A stretch of 45,342 nucleotides of DNA from contig NZ_FMWL01000021.1 of NCBI RefSeq assembly GCF_900103005.1, forward strand, positions 2,951-48,292. The letters run 5' to 3'. A program made the position numbers and the translations under genes. The first letter of the stretch is position 1; each line of letters starts with the position of its first letter. Below are positions 1 to 8,345 of this stretch, piece by piece. Below the pieces are notes generated by a model. That model did not search any database, had not been told where the DNA came from, and saw only the letters and a program-made list of their open reading frames with translations. The stretch comes from Acidaminobacter hydrogenoformans DSM 2784. GTDB taxonomy: Bacteria; Bacillota; Clostridia; Peptostreptococcales; Acidaminobacteraceae.

Positions 1-104
1 GAGAAAGGGCCACACCTGTTCCCATCTCGAACACAGAAGTTAAGCCTTTCATCGCTGATGGTACTTGGGGGGCAGCCCCCTGGGAGAGTAAGTCGTCGCC
101 GGGT
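1..104 (+). rRNA. 5S ribosomal RNA, 5'-truncated by the window edge
   Basis: The sequence carries the 5S signatures: a CCCATCTCGAACACAGAAGTTAAG core, GCTGATGGTACT, and a closing GGGAGAGTAAGTCGTCGCC. The first few bases of the gene lie before the window. It marks the 3' end of an rRNA operon, and the tRNA cluster that follows is probably cotranscribed. Confidence 0.93.
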
Positions 105-191
105 ACAATGGATACTCTGGTTGAAGGTTAAGGCCTTCAGCCAGAAGCTCCATGAATTAATTGCCGAGTTGTTGAAGCTGGCAAGTAACGT

Positions 192-266
192 TCCAAGGTA
201 GCTCAATGGTGGAGCAACCGGCTGTTAACCGGTAGGTTGTGGGTTCGAGCCCCACCCTTGGAGCCA
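192..266 (+). tRNA. tRNA-Asn (anticodon GTT)
   Basis: A complete cloverleaf is visible. The acceptor stem TCCAAGG pairs with CCTTGGA, the anticodon loop reads CTGTTAA, the T-loop is GTTCGAG, and CCA is encoded. It is the first tRNA after the 5S gene. Confidence 0.97.
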
Positions 267-278
267 TTTTGTTATTTC

Positions 279-353
279 GGCCCCTTGGTCAAGCGGTCAA
301 GACACCGCCCTTTCACGGCGGTAACAGGGGTTCGATTCCCCTAGGGGTCACCA
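279..353 (+). tRNA. tRNA-Glu (anticodon TTC)
   Basis: The acceptor stem GGCCCCT pairs with AGGGGTC, with one G-T pair. The anticodon stem CCGCC/GGCGG encloses CTTTCAC, giving anticodon TTC. CCA is encoded. Confidence 0.97.
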
Positions 354-369
354 AAATTTCTAATAATAT

Positions 370-445
370 GGGAGCTTAGCTCAGCTGGTAGAGCACCTGC
401 TTGACGTGCAGGTGGCCACAGGTTCGAGTCCTGTAGCCCCCACCA
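370..445 (+). tRNA. tRNA-Val (anticodon GAC)
   Basis: The anticodon arm CCTGC-TTGACGT-GCAGG gives GAC, the T-loop is TTCGAGT, and CCA is encoded. The acceptor stem GGGAGCT/AGCCCCC contains an A4-C69 mismatch, which is unusual for a functional tRNA. Confidence 0.94.
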
Positions 446-450
446 CGGTA

Positions 451-557
451 GCTATTTTAGAAAGCGGGGCACCAACCGCTTTCTAAAATAGCGGTTTTTC
501 ACCAAAGGTGAAAAAACCTTCCATAAGCACCAAATTGCCACCTCTCTCACCGAGAGA
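451..557 (+). repeat. Hairpin cluster inside the tRNA array
   Basis: Three inverted repeats fill the longest gap of the tRNA cluster. A perfect 17-bp stem pairs 451-467 with 476-492. The pair 493-503/507-518 forms a second stem with one bulged A. The pair 543-548/552-557 forms a third, short stem followed by an A run. The 3' arm of the first stem can also form AACCGCT/AGCGGTT (474-480/490-496), which runs into a T tract like a terminator, so the structures compete. The cluster could be an internal attenuator, a processing site or a small inserted repeat; the sequence does not decide. Confidence 0.7.
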
Positions 558-567
558 AAAACACCTT

Positions 568-651
568 GCGGGTGTGGCGGAATTGGCAGACGCGCTAGAC
601 TTAGGATCTAGTGTCCAGTACGTGGGGGTTCAAGTCCCTCCACCCGCACCA
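568..651 (+). tRNA. tRNA-Leu (anticodon TAG)
   Basis: A class II tRNA of 84 nt with a long variable arm. The acceptor GCGGGTG pairs with CACCCGC. The anticodon stem CTAGA/TCTAG encloses CTTAGGA, giving TAG. CCA is encoded. Confidence 0.97.
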
Positions 652-663
652 TTACTATTTTAT

Positions 664-738
664 GCGGAAGTGGCTCAGAGGTAGAGCATCGCCTTGCCAA
701 GGCGAGGGTCGCGAGTTCGAATCTCGTCTTCCGCTCCA
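664..738 (+). tRNA. tRNA-Gly (anticodon GCC)
   Basis: The acceptor GCGGAAG pairs with CTTCCGC, the anticodon arm CGCCT-TGCCA-AGGCG gives GCC, and CCA is encoded. Confidence 0.97.
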
Positions 739-744
739 TAATTC

Positions 745-821
<77 letters not shown>

Positions 822-863
822 TTTTATATCTTGATGTATTTCTTCGTGAGATGCATAGATTGT

Positions 864-940
864 GGGCCATTAGCTCAATTGGTTAGAGCATCCGGCTCAT
901 AACCGGCAGGTCCGGGGTTCGAGTCCCTGATGGCCCACCA
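864..940 (+). tRNA. tRNA with CAT anticodon: elongator Met or tRNA-Ile2
   Basis: The acceptor GGGCCAT pairs with ATGGCCC, the anticodon loop is CTCATAA, the discriminator is A and CCA is encoded. It lacks the 1-72 mismatch typical of initiator tRNA. C4-G69 and C5-G68 are present, which are recognised by TilS in bacterial tRNA-Ile2, so this may be read as isoleucine after lysidine modification. Sequence alone does not settle Met versus Ile2. Confidence 0.93.
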
Positions 941-943
941 TAC

Positions 944-1019
<76 letters not shown>

Positions 1020-1031
1020 CAATTTTTTAAG

Positions 1032-1056
1032 ACTGGGAATTTCCCAGTTTTTTTTA
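1032..1056 (+). terminator. Intrinsic terminator of the rRNA/tRNA operon
   Basis: The stem ACTGGGA/TCCCAGT (1032-1038/1042-1048) has a 3-nt loop and is followed directly by eight T. Confidence 0.88.
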
Positions 1057-1061
1057 TTTTC

Positions 1062-1113
1062 AAAGAAAGTCGGAGCCAACAGGTCATAAACTGTAATCGA
1101 CTTTCTTTTTTTT
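1062..1113 (+). terminator. Second tandem terminator after the tRNA array
   Basis: An 11-bp stem (1062-1072/1098-1108) with a 25-nt loop is followed by a T run. Two terminators in tandem fit a highly transcribed stable-RNA operon. Confidence 0.75.
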
Positions 1114-1179
1114 AGTTCAATTTCGAAAAGAAAATTAAACGAGTTTCGAAGTGCATGGTGATTTGGTGCAAAACTATTG

Positions 1180-1185
1180 TATACT
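1180..1185 (+). promoter_or_regulatory. Probable -10 box upstream of cdaA
   Basis: TATACT lies 36 nt before the cdaA start. No convincing -35 is seen at 16-18 nt upstream, so this is a weak call. Confidence 0.4.
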
Positions 1186-1220
1186 AAAAGTGATGCAAAT
1201 TAAGCGAGGTGACTTTGAAT

Positions 1221-2057
1221 ATGGATTCAATTATAAATGTATTTAGCAGTATGCGTATTATGGATGTTATAGATATTGCCATAGTAGCCTATGTATTTTA
1301 TAAAATATTCATGCTCATAAGAGAAACCAGAGCTGAACAATTAATCAAAGGATTGGTTGTGCTGCTTGTTATGATGAAGCTTTCTGAATGGGCTAAATTG
1401 TATGTTGTCCATTTCATATTGTTGAACACTATGACCCTTGGATTAATTGCATTGATTATTGTTTTTCAGCCTGAATTAAGGCGTGCACTTGAATATATTG
1501 GAAGGAACAAGATATTCTTTGCGAAAATGGCTGAAGAGCAGGAAGAAGCATTTAACCATACGGTTCATGAACTCGTCAGCTCGGTCGTCAGTTTGTCCAG
1601 GGAACAGATTGGGGCCTTGATTGTCATGGAGCGGCAAACAGGTCTTAATGAGATTGTGTCTACAGGGATAAAAATTGATGCTGAAATTTCCAGTGGACTT
1701 TTAATAAATATTTTCATACCGAATACGCCTTTGCATGATGGGTCTGTAATCATCAGAAAGGACAGGATTTTAGCCGCAGGGTGCTTCTTGCCTTTGTCTT
1801 CAAACCAGATGATCAGTAAGGAGCTGGGGACTCGCCACAGGGCGGCTTTGGGAATTGCGGAACAATCGGATGCGTTGGTTATTATTGTTTCGGAAGAGAC
1901 GGGAACAATATCAGTCGCTTTGAATGGAAAGCTTTCAAGATATTTGGATGCCAACACTTTAACAAGTGTCATTAAAAAAGCTTATTCCGAAGAAGAACAG
2001 CCAGCTATTATGAAGCGGCGCTGGAGGTTGAATCATGAACTTATTAAAAAGAATTAA
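1221..2057 (+). CDS. cdaA: Diadenylate cyclase CdaA (DacA)
   Basis: The enzyme condenses two ATP into the essential second messenger c-di-AMP and sits in the membrane. The 278-residue protein has three predicted membrane helices (about residues 12-32, 40-60, 68-84), the conserved FQPELRRALEYIGR linker, and a DAC domain with the NTPLHDG motif (about 168-174) and RHRAAL (205-210). The usual DGA triad reads DGS here (173-175). I chose ATG 1221 because GAGGTG lies 9 nt upstream; the in-frame GTG at 1209 would overlap that site. The next gene, cdaR, starts inside the 3' end of this gene, so the two are translationally coupled. c-di-AMP controls potassium and osmolyte transport in Bacillota. Confidence 0.95.
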   Translation: MDSIINVFSSMRIMDVIDIAIVAYVFYKIFMLIRETRAEQLIKGLVVLLVMMKLSEWAKLYVVHFILLNTMTLGLIALIIVFQPELRRALEYIGRNKIFFAKMAEEQEEAFNHTVHELVSSVVSLSREQIGALIVMERQTGLNEIVSTGIKIDAEISSGLLINIFIPNTPLHDGSVIIRKDRILAAGCFLPLSSNQMISKELGTRHRAALGIAEQSDALVIIVSEETGTISVALNGKLSRYLDANTLTSVIKKAYSEEEQPAIMKRRWRLNHELIKKN

Positions 2058-3297
2058 TTCTTGGAAGCAAAGCCCAAAGTACGCAAAATTTCAAAGGAAC
2101 ATAGCCCCCAAAATACTTTCCATTCTGTTTGCTGTCGTATTTTGGCTATATGTCATGGATCAGGTTAATCCCGAAATGGTGAAAACTATACCGGATGTCA
2201 AGGTTGAAATGTTGAACTTAGAAAGCGTTCAAAATGAAGGTATGGTCATCATGGGGGATAAGGAATTTTACGTGGATGTCAAATTGAAAGGCAGGCGCAG
2301 TGAAGTCATAAAAGTGACGGCGAATGACCTGTTGATTACAGCTGATCTCGAAGGTTTTCAAAAAGGCACAAACAACATCATGCTGAATTCAAAAATATTT
2401 GTATCCAATGTTGCTATAGAAAGCTTATCAATGAATTCAATAAAGATATCTTTGGACCGAATTGTTGAGGTCGCAAAATCTGTCAAAATCGAATATGTGG
2501 GGACACTCGCTGAGAATTACACCACAGGCGACTTATCCGTGACACCGCAAGAAATAACTGTGAAAGGGCCTGAAAGTCTCGTCAATAACATATCGTCAAT
2601 CCGTGGTCAGCTGGATCTAACAGAGGTTTCCAATCAGCTGGCTAAAGAGATCCCGGTTACGCCGGTCGATTTGGATGGCAATGTTGTGAATGGTGTCGAG
2701 CTTGGAAAGAATTATGTTACTGTACAGATAGGTATTTATAAATTGTCGAACATTCCAGTTGGAATTTTGACTTCTAACGAGGTTGCGGAAGGTTATAAGC
2801 TGGTCAAAATGGAAGTGCTCCCTGCCGTGATAACGATTCGTGGTAATGAAGAAATTGTTTCGAATGTCGAGAGTATTATGACTGAAGAGATTAATTTGAT
2901 GGATTTGACAGAAACCACCGAGCTGGAGGTTGCGTTGTCGCTGCCGGAAGGTATTTCTGTGCCATTCGCTGAGCAAACAGCAACAGTTAAAATATATGTT
3001 GAACCTCTGATGATGGGGACGCTTGAGTATAATTCAGCAGAAATTGCTATTGAAAATATGAATCCAGAGCTTAATTATGAAGTGTTGACGCCTGAAAGCA
3101 CTTTGTTTATCGCTTACGTACAGGATAGCCAGAGTGTCGTCAGCGAATTGGAAAAGGGCGATATGAAGCTGTCTGTGGATGTGGGGACGCTTGAGGAAGG
3201 TGACCGGCGGCTGGAACTTAAATATTTTTCTGAGACACCGTACACTTCAGTGCGGCTATCGCCGGAAACACTTTTAATCAGAATCACCCGGAGGTGA
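2035..3297 (+). CDS. cdaR: CdaA regulatory protein CdaR (YbbR-repeat protein)
   Basis: A 420-residue protein with a single N-terminal membrane helix (about residues 25-42), positively charged residues before it, and an extracytoplasmic portion made of repeated YbbR-type beta domains. The repeats can be seen as recurring V-x-V-x-G and ITVKGPE/ITIRGNE blocks near residues 170-180 and 260-270. In Bacillota CdaR binds CdaA and modulates c-di-AMP synthesis. The gene overlaps cdaA by 23 nt. In many relatives glmM follows directly, but here a sigma-54 activator follows after 10 nt and glmM lies about 10 kb further on. Confidence 0.92.
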   Translation: MNLLKRINSWKQSPKYAKFQRNIAPKILSILFAVVFWLYVMDQVNPEMVKTIPDVKVEMLNLESVQNEGMVIMGDKEFYVDVKLKGRRSEVIKVTANDLLITADLEGFQKGTNNIMLNSKIFVSNVAIESLSMNSIKISLDRIVEVAKSVKIEYVGTLAENYTTGDLSVTPQEITVKGPESLVNNISSIRGQLDLTEVSNQLAKEIPVTPVDLDGNVVNGVELGKNYVTVQIGIYKLSNIPVGILTSNEVAEGYKLVKMEVLPAVITIRGNEEIVSNVESIMTEEINLMDLTETTELEVALSLPEGISVPFAEQTATVKIYVEPLMMGTLEYNSAEIAIENMNPELNYEVLTPESTLFIAYVQDSQSVVSELEKGDMKLSVDVGTLEEGDRRLELKYFSETPYTSVRLSPETLLIRITRR

Positions 3298-3307
3298 TTG
3301 GGCAAGC

Positions 3308-5035
3308 ATGGAGCGGGAAATCGAAATGATCTTGGACTCAACCCATGATGCTATGATTGCGGTTGACATTGAGGGCAGAATTACAATTTTCAACAAAGCT
3401 GCGGGCATTCTGACTCAAAAAAATCCTGTCAGCGCAATTGGACAGCCTGTTGACAGCGTCATTGAAAATACGCGTTTGCCATGGGTCCTCAAAACGGGGA
3501 TTAGCGAATTAAACCAAAAGCAGCCTCTTGGAGACATCACCATTATAACCAACCGTATGCCGGTGCTGAACGAATTGGGAGATGTCGTTGGAGCTATCGC
3601 GGTATTCAGAGATATTACCGAGGTGCAAGAGCTGGCTGAAGAGATCACAAACCTAAAAGAAATCAGAGGAATGCTCGAAGCAATCTTCAATTCTACGCAA
3701 GACGCGATTTCAGTCGTTGATCAAAATGGGATTGGCGTCATGATCAATCCAGCTTATACACACATTACAGGCTATACAAGCAAAGATGTCATAGGTAAAA
3801 TGTGTACCGTTGATTTCAGCGAAGGGGAAAGTGTTCATTTAAAGGTACTGGCAACAGGGCATCCAGTAAAAGGCGCGCGTTTAAAAGTGGGTGTAAATCG
3901 AAAAGAAGTCTTGGTCGAGGCAGCGCCAATCATGGTCGGGGATATCCTGCGCGGAAGTGTCGCTGTCATTCATGACTTATCTGAAATCAATAGACTCATA
4001 TCTGAACTCGATCAGGCAAAGCAGCTGATTCGAAACTTGGAAGCGAAGTACACTTTTTCTGATATAAAAGGTCAACACAGTGTCATTTTAAACGCAATCG
4101 AAAAGGCAAAACTGGCCGCGGCAACGCCTGCGACGGTTGTGCTAAGAGGTGAAAGTGGCACGGGCAAGGAGTTGTTTGCCCATGCGATCCATAATGCAAG
4201 TGAGCGAAAATATTCGCAGTTCGTCCGAGTGAATTGTGCTGCAATCAGTGAAACTATTCTCGAAAGCGAGCTTTTTGGTTATGAAGAAGGGGCGTTTACC
4301 GGGGCAAGCAAAGGCGGCAAAAAGGGTCTTTTTGAACGGGCGCATGGTGGCACGCTCTTTCTGGATGAAATTGGTGAAATTAGCCTGAATATGCAAACCA
4401 AGCTGCTGCGCGTTCTACAGGAAAAAGAGATTGTCAGAGTTGGGGGAACCAAAGCCATTCCAATAGATGTACGCGTGATCTCGGCAACAAATTTGGATTT
4501 GGAGAAAGCTGTTGAGCAAGGTCGTTTCAGAAAGGATTTGTACTACAGAATTCACGTTTTTCCAATAGCCATCCCACCGCTCAGAGAACACAAAGAGGAT
4601 GTGCGGGCGCTTGCCGAATTCTTCATCGTAAAATACAACCAAGAGTTTGGGAGAAATGTCAGTGACCTTTCAGAAGAGGCTCTTGAAGAAATGCTCGCCT
4701 ATGACTGGCCTGGAAATGTGCGGGAGCTCGAAAACTTTATTGGGCGATCACTAATAAACATGAAAATCACAGACACAATAATTCTCAAAAAACATCTTCC
4801 GAATTTGGAGTTAGTCTCTGTCCACATGGAGCGCCAATTTAATGAGCGGGACGAAAAAGATGTTAATAAACCGGTTAAGCTTTTGTCAACTTATATTGAA
4901 GATGCAGAGAAGCGTGCGATTTCACATGCCTTGTCAGCATCTGCCGGCAACAGGGAAATCACTGCGAAGGCACTGGGAATTTCTTTAAGAACGCTGTATT
5001 ATAAGATTCAGAAGTATGAAATTCAGGAAAAATAG
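3308..5035 (+). CDS. Sigma-54-dependent transcriptional activator with two PAS domains (BkdR-like)
   Basis: A 575-residue enhancer-binding protein. Two PAS domains (about residues 1-105 and 115-230) likely sense a small ligand. A AAA+ domain follows, with Walker A GESGTGKE (281-288), the sigma-54 contact loop GAFTGA (328-333) and Walker B GGTLFLDEIGE (347-357). The C-terminus is a Fis-type helix-turn-helix (about 535-575). There is no receiver domain, so it is not a response regulator. A good SD, GGAGGTGAT, overlaps the end of cdaR. It is followed by paired palindromic sites, a terminator, a -24/-12 promoter and the buk-ptb-buk-oxidoreductase operon, so it very probably activates that operon. 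The ligand is unknown; a 2-oxoacid or acyl-phosphate intermediate is a reasonable guess. Confidence 0.94.
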   Translation: MEREIEMILDSTHDAMIAVDIEGRITIFNKAAGILTQKNPVSAIGQPVDSVIENTRLPWVLKTGISELNQKQPLGDITIITNRMPVLNELGDVVGAIAVFRDITEVQELAEEITNLKEIRGMLEAIFNSTQDAISVVDQNGIGVMINPAYTHITGYTSKDVIGKMCTVDFSEGESVHLKVLATGHPVKGARLKVGVNRKEVLVEAAPIMVGDILRGSVAVIHDLSEINRLISELDQAKQLIRNLEAKYTFSDIKGQHSVILNAIEKAKLAAATPATVVLRGESGTGKELFAHAIHNASERKYSQFVRVNCAAISETILESELFGYEEGAFTGASKGGKKGLFERAHGGTLFLDEIGEISLNMQTKLLRVLQEKEIVRVGGTKAIPIDVRVISATNLDLEKAVEQGRFRKDLYYRIHVFPIAIPPLREHKEDVRALAEFFIVKYNQEFGRNVSDLSEEALEEMLAYDWPGNVRELENFIGRSLINMKITDTIILKKHLPNLELVSVHMERQFNERDEKDVNKPVKLLSTYIEDAEKRAISHALSASAGNREITAKALGISLRTLYYKIQKYEIQEK

Positions 5036-5046
5036 AGTTTGTTGCA

Positions 5047-5089
5047 TGCAAAAATTTGCAGAAAAAACACAGTAGTGCAAAATTTTGCA
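5047..5089 (+). promoter_or_regulatory. Paired upstream activator sites for the sigma-54 promoter
   Basis: Two 14-bp inverted repeats lie 29 bp apart: TGCAAAAATTTGCA (5047-5060, two central mismatches) and TGCAAAATTTTGCA (5076-5089, perfect). A further half-site, TGCAAAAA, is at 5100. They sit about 130-175 bp upstream of the -24/-12 promoter, the normal distance for enhancer sites of sigma-54 activators. Both copies also overlap or adjoin TTGCATGCAA palindromes (5042-5051, 5085-5094). Confidence 0.75.
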
Positions 5090-5166
5090 TGCAATGGAAT
5101 GCAAAAAAATATGTTTAAGGTACTATGACACAGGATTTTTTTGTTACGGTTTATTAATGCGCAATG

Positions 5167-5212
5167 CCAGGTGTTCCAATGCCTTTAATGGGGCTGGACC
5201 ACCTGGTTTTTT
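5167..5212 (+). terminator. Terminator of the sigma-54 activator gene
   Basis: The stem CCAGGTG/CACCTGG (5167-5173/5200-5206), extended by TCCA/TGGA after one mismatch, is followed by six T. It separates the regulator transcript from the sigma-54 promoter that begins 9 nt later. Confidence 0.8.
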
Positions 5213-5220
5213 CATTTTTT

Positions 5221-5236
5221 TGGCACGTGAATTGCA
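5221..5236 (+). promoter_or_regulatory. Sigma-54 (-24/-12) promoter
   Basis: TGGCACG-TGAA-TTGCA matches the RpoN consensus essentially perfectly. The invariant GG (5222-5223) and GC (5234-5235) are separated by exactly 10 nt. It precedes the first butyrate kinase gene by 36 nt. Confidence 0.93.
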
Positions 5237-5272
5237 TATATTATTGTTGATGAAACTAAAGGAGGTACATGT

Positions 5273-6355
5273 TTGGATAAACTGCTGGTTCTTGTTATAA
5301 ATCCAGGCTCGACATCTACGAAGGTTGCCATTTTTGAAGGGGAATCCTTGATAATTCAGGAGAATTTAACTCATTCAGCAGAAGACTTGTCAAAATATGA
5401 TCATATTACAGATCAGTTTGATTTCAGGTCAGAGATGATTTTATCCTGGTACCACGACTTAGGTTACAGCCTTGAGTCGCTCAGGGCTGTCATAGGGCGG
5501 GGAGGGTTGCTTAAGCCTATGCCCAGCGGTATTTATGAAGTATCTGAAGGTATGATGGAGGATTTGAGAATTGGAGTTCAAGGTCAGCACGCGTCAAATC
5601 TCGGTGGTCTGATCGCGGACATGATTTCCCGAAAAGCAGGGGTCAAGGCGTATATCGCTGATCCTGTCGCTGTAGATGAATTTGATGAAGTTGCTAGAAT
5701 TTCAGGTATTCCAGAGATCAAGAGAAGATCTCTTGTCCATGCATTAAATATAAAAGCGATCGCGCACCGGTTTGCTGATGAACATAAGAAATCACTCCAT
5801 GATATGAATTTAATTGTTGCCCATCTTGGCGGAGGAATTTCTATCGCGCCTATGGTTAAGGGAAAAATCAAGGATGTCAATAACGCCAATGAAATGGGGC
5901 CTTTTTCTCCTGAGCGGGCGGGCAGCTTGCCGGTTGGGGATATTGTGAAAATGTGTTTTTCTGGTCAATACACGCAGAAGGACATGAAAACTAAAATTAA
6001 CAACAGAGGCGGATTAGTTGCGTATTTGGGAACAAATGACGCCCGTGATGTTCTTAAAATGATTGATGCGGGTGATGTCCGGGCAAAGTTGATTTTTGAT
6101 GCCATGGGTTATCAGATTGCTAAAGAAATTGGTGCTATGGCAACCGTCATGGAGGGACAAGTGGATGCGGTGTTGCTGACTGGCGGAGTCGCATATTCTC
6201 AGTATCTGACCGACCTGATCAGTGATCATGTGAAATTTATTGCTCCGGTGACAGTCATGCCGGGTGAAGATGAAATGACGGCGCTGAACGAAAGTGCGTT
6301 AAGGGTATTGAATAAGGTCGAGGCGGCAAAAATATATGAGAATGAGGTGAATTAA
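5273..6355 (+). CDS. buk: Butyrate kinase family protein (first copy)
   Basis: The enzyme transfers phosphate from an acyl-phosphate to ADP, giving the free acid and ATP. The 360-residue protein has the ASKHA-type phosphate-binding start [11 protein letters not shown] (residues 6-16), VIGRGGLL, QGQHASNLGG, the [18 protein letters not shown] block, and the second nucleotide motif [12 protein letters not shown]. Length fits the Buk family (about 355). The start is TTG 5273, preceded by AAAGGAGGT; the nearby ATG at 5268 is out of frame and runs into a stop at once. It is the first gene after the sigma-54 promoter and abuts ptb with no gap. The true substrate may be branched-chain acyl-phosphates (isobutyryl, isovaleryl) rather than butyryl-phosphate. 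Confidence 0.93.
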   Translation: MDKLLVLVINPGSTSTKVAIFEGESLIIQENLTHSAEDLSKYDHITDQFDFRSEMILSWYHDLGYSLESLRAVIGRGGLLKPMPSGIYEVSEGMMEDLRIGVQGQHASNLGGLIADMISRKAGVKAYIADPVAVDEFDEVARISGIPEIKRRSLVHALNIKAIAHRFADEHKKSLHDMNLIVAHLGGGISIAPMVKGKIKDVNNANEMGPFSPERAGSLPVGDIVKMCFSGQYTQKDMKTKINNRGGLVAYLGTNDARDVLKMIDAGDVRAKLIFDAMGYQIAKEIGAMATVMEGQVDAVLLTGGVAYSQYLTDLISDHVKFIAPVTVMPGEDEMTALNESALRVLNKVEAAKIYENEVN

Positions 6356-7261
6356 ATGATTAAAAACTTTGATGAGGTCATCCAGGCAGCTAAGCTGCGT
6401 GGTCCCAAGACTTTAGCCGTTGCCTGTGCTCAGGACGAGGATGTGCTCGTGGCAGTTGAGAACGCGAGAAAAGCGGGCATAGCGGAAGCGATTCTCGTTG
6501 GAAACAAGTCAGAAATTGCTGAAATTGCAAGGCGCCAAAACATTGATTTAGGCAATTATGAAATTGAGGATATCGCGGATTTGGCCGAAGCGTCCCTTCG
6601 TGCGGTAGAGCTTGTTTCGAGCGGGAGAGCACAGCTGGTCATGAAAGGCTTGGTCGATACGGCGATCATTCTCAAGGCGGTGCTGAACAAGGAAGTTGGG
6701 CTCAGAACCGGAAATGCTTTGAGTCATGTAGCTGTGTTTGATGTCCCGAATTATCCAAGACTGCTTTTCGTGACGGATGCAGCAATGAACATAGCGCCGG
6801 ACGTTGAAACAAAGCGGATGATCATAGAAAACTCCCTGAACGTTGCAAAAGCTTTGGACAATGACATGCCAAATGTGGGTGTGATCTGCGCTAAAGAAAA
6901 AGTAAACGACAAGATGCCAGCGACAGTGGATGCCGCAGAGCTTGTTAAGATGAATGAAGATGGCCGTATCAAGGGTTGTAAGGTCGGAGGACCGTTTGCG
7001 CTTGACAATGCGGTTTCAGAAGAGGCTGCTAAAATTAAGGGTATCAAGGACCCCATGGGTGGAAAAGTGGATATCTTACTTTGTCCTACAATTGAAGCCG
7101 GCAACGTATTGTATAAGGCACTGACATTTTTGGCAGGCGCAAGAAGCGCGGGGATTATTGTAGGCGCAAAGGCACCAGTGGTCCTGACGTCCCGTGCGGA
7201 TGACGACGATTCAAAGCTGAATTCCATTGCACTCGGCGTGCTGATGGCAGCTTTAAAGTAG
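6356..7261 (+). CDS. ptb: Phosphate butyryltransferase family protein (Ptb)
   Basis: The enzyme exchanges CoA of an acyl-CoA for phosphate and supplies the substrate of the two flanking kinases. The 301-residue protein shows the phosphate acyltransferase fold: [13 protein letters not shown] near residue 20, [11 protein letters not shown] (about 97-107), [24 protein letters not shown], and the C-terminal [19 protein letters not shown]. The length is normal for Ptb. ATG 6356 follows the buk stop codon immediately, with GAGGTG as SD. Family membership is clear; chain-length preference cannot be read from the sequence. Confidence 0.94.
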   Translation: MIKNFDEVIQAAKLRGPKTLAVACAQDEDVLVAVENARKAGIAEAILVGNKSEIAEIARRQNIDLGNYEIEDIADLAEASLRAVELVSSGRAQLVMKGLVDTAIILKAVLNKEVGLRTGNALSHVAVFDVPNYPRLLFVTDAAMNIAPDVETKRMIIENSLNVAKALDNDMPNVGVICAKEKVNDKMPATVDAAELVKMNEDGRIKGCKVGGPFALDNAVSEEAAKIKGIKDPMGGKVDILLCPTIEAGNVLYKALTFLAGARSAGIIVGAKAPVVLTSRADDDDSKLNSIALGVLMAALK

Positions 7262-7271
7262 AGGTGGTTTA

Positions 7272-8345
7272 ATGTCTTCACAAAGAATTTTGGCGATTAA
7301 TCCTGGATCGACATCTACAAAAATTGCAATTTATGAAAATGAAAAATGTTTGTTTGAAACGACACTTCGACATTCCACTGAGGAGATTTCAAAGTATAAA
7401 CATATCTTTGACCAATATGAGTTCAGAAAAAATGTCATCCTGAATGTGCTGAATGAGAAGGAAATCAATTTGACGAAGCTGAGTGCCGTCGTCGGCCGTG
7501 GCGGCCTTTTAAAGCCCATAGAAGGCGGCACTTACCTTGTTTCAGAATTGATGCTTGAAGATCTCAAGCGTGGCGTTTTGGGCGAACACGCCTCCAATCT
7601 GGGCGGTGTACTGGCATTTGAAATTGCGTCCAAGCTGAACATCCCATCTTATATAGTGGATCCGGTTGTGGTTGACGAGCTTGAGGATATTGCCCGTATT
7701 TCCGGAATCCCGGAGATTGAAAGAATTTCAATTTTTCACGCGCTCAATCAGAAGGCGGTTGCACGCAGGGCAGCAAAAGAAATGGGACGCGATTACACAG
7801 AGTTGAATTTGATAGTGGCGCACTTAGGTGGCGGTATTTCAGTGGGTGCCCATAAAAAAGGCCGTGTTGTCGACGTCAATAACGCACTTGACGGCGAGGG
7901 GCCATTTTCGCCTGAGAGATCTGGCGGTCTCCCGGTTGGGGATTTGATCAAATTGTGCTTTTCCGGAACCATGACGCAAGGTGAAATTAAAAAAAGAATA
8001 ACCGGAAACGGTGGACTGGTCGCGTATCTTGGAACGAATAATGCAAAAGAGGTATCAGAACGCATCGCTTCTGGCGACAGTGAAGCGGCGCTGGTTTATA
8101 AGGCTATGGCTTATCAGGTGGCAAAGGAAATTGGCAGCTGCGCGGCAGTGTTAAAAGGTGAGGTAGACGCCATACTGCTCACGGGCGGTATTGCTTATGA
8201 CAAACAGTTTATAGAGTGGATTGAAAAACGAGTCCAGTTTATTGCGCCCGTCAAAAAATACCCGGGTGAAGATGAAATGACAGCGCTGGCTGAAGGCGCT
8301 CAGAGGATTTTGAATGGAGAAGAAGAAGCCAGGCAATACATTTAG
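7272..8345 (+). CDS. buk: Butyrate kinase family protein (second copy)
   Basis: A 357-residue second butyrate kinase with the same landmarks as the first: [12 protein letters not shown] near residues 6-17, [50 protein letters not shown] and the C-terminal PGEDEMTAL. It differs from the first copy at many positions across the whole protein, so this is an old duplication rather than a recent one. It lies 10 nt after ptb and its 3' end overlaps the next gene by 32 nt. Two kinases around one transferase suggest different acyl-phosphate preferences. Confidence 0.93.
   Translation: MSSQRILAINPGSTSTKIAIYENEKCLFETTLRHSTEEISKYKHIFDQYEFRKNVILNVLNEKEINLTKLSAVVGRGGLLKPIEGGTYLVSELMLEDLKRGVLGEHASNLGGVLAFEIASKLNIPSYIVDPVVVDELEDIARISGIPEIERISIFHALNQKAVARRAAKEMGRDYTELNLIVAHLGGGISVGAHKKGRVVDVNNALDGEGPFSPERSGGLPVGDLIKLCFSGTMTQGEIKKRITGNGGLVAYLGTNNAKEVSERIASGDSEAALVYKAMAYQVAKEIGSCAAVLKGEVDAILLTGGIAYDKQFIEWIEKRVQFIAPVKKYPGEDEMTALAEGAQRILNGEEEARQYI

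Noticed and set aside
5085..5300. A 71-codon open frame ahead of the first butyrate kinase
   Set aside because: It spans the activator sites, a terminator and the sigma-54 promoter, and overlaps the true start; no SD.
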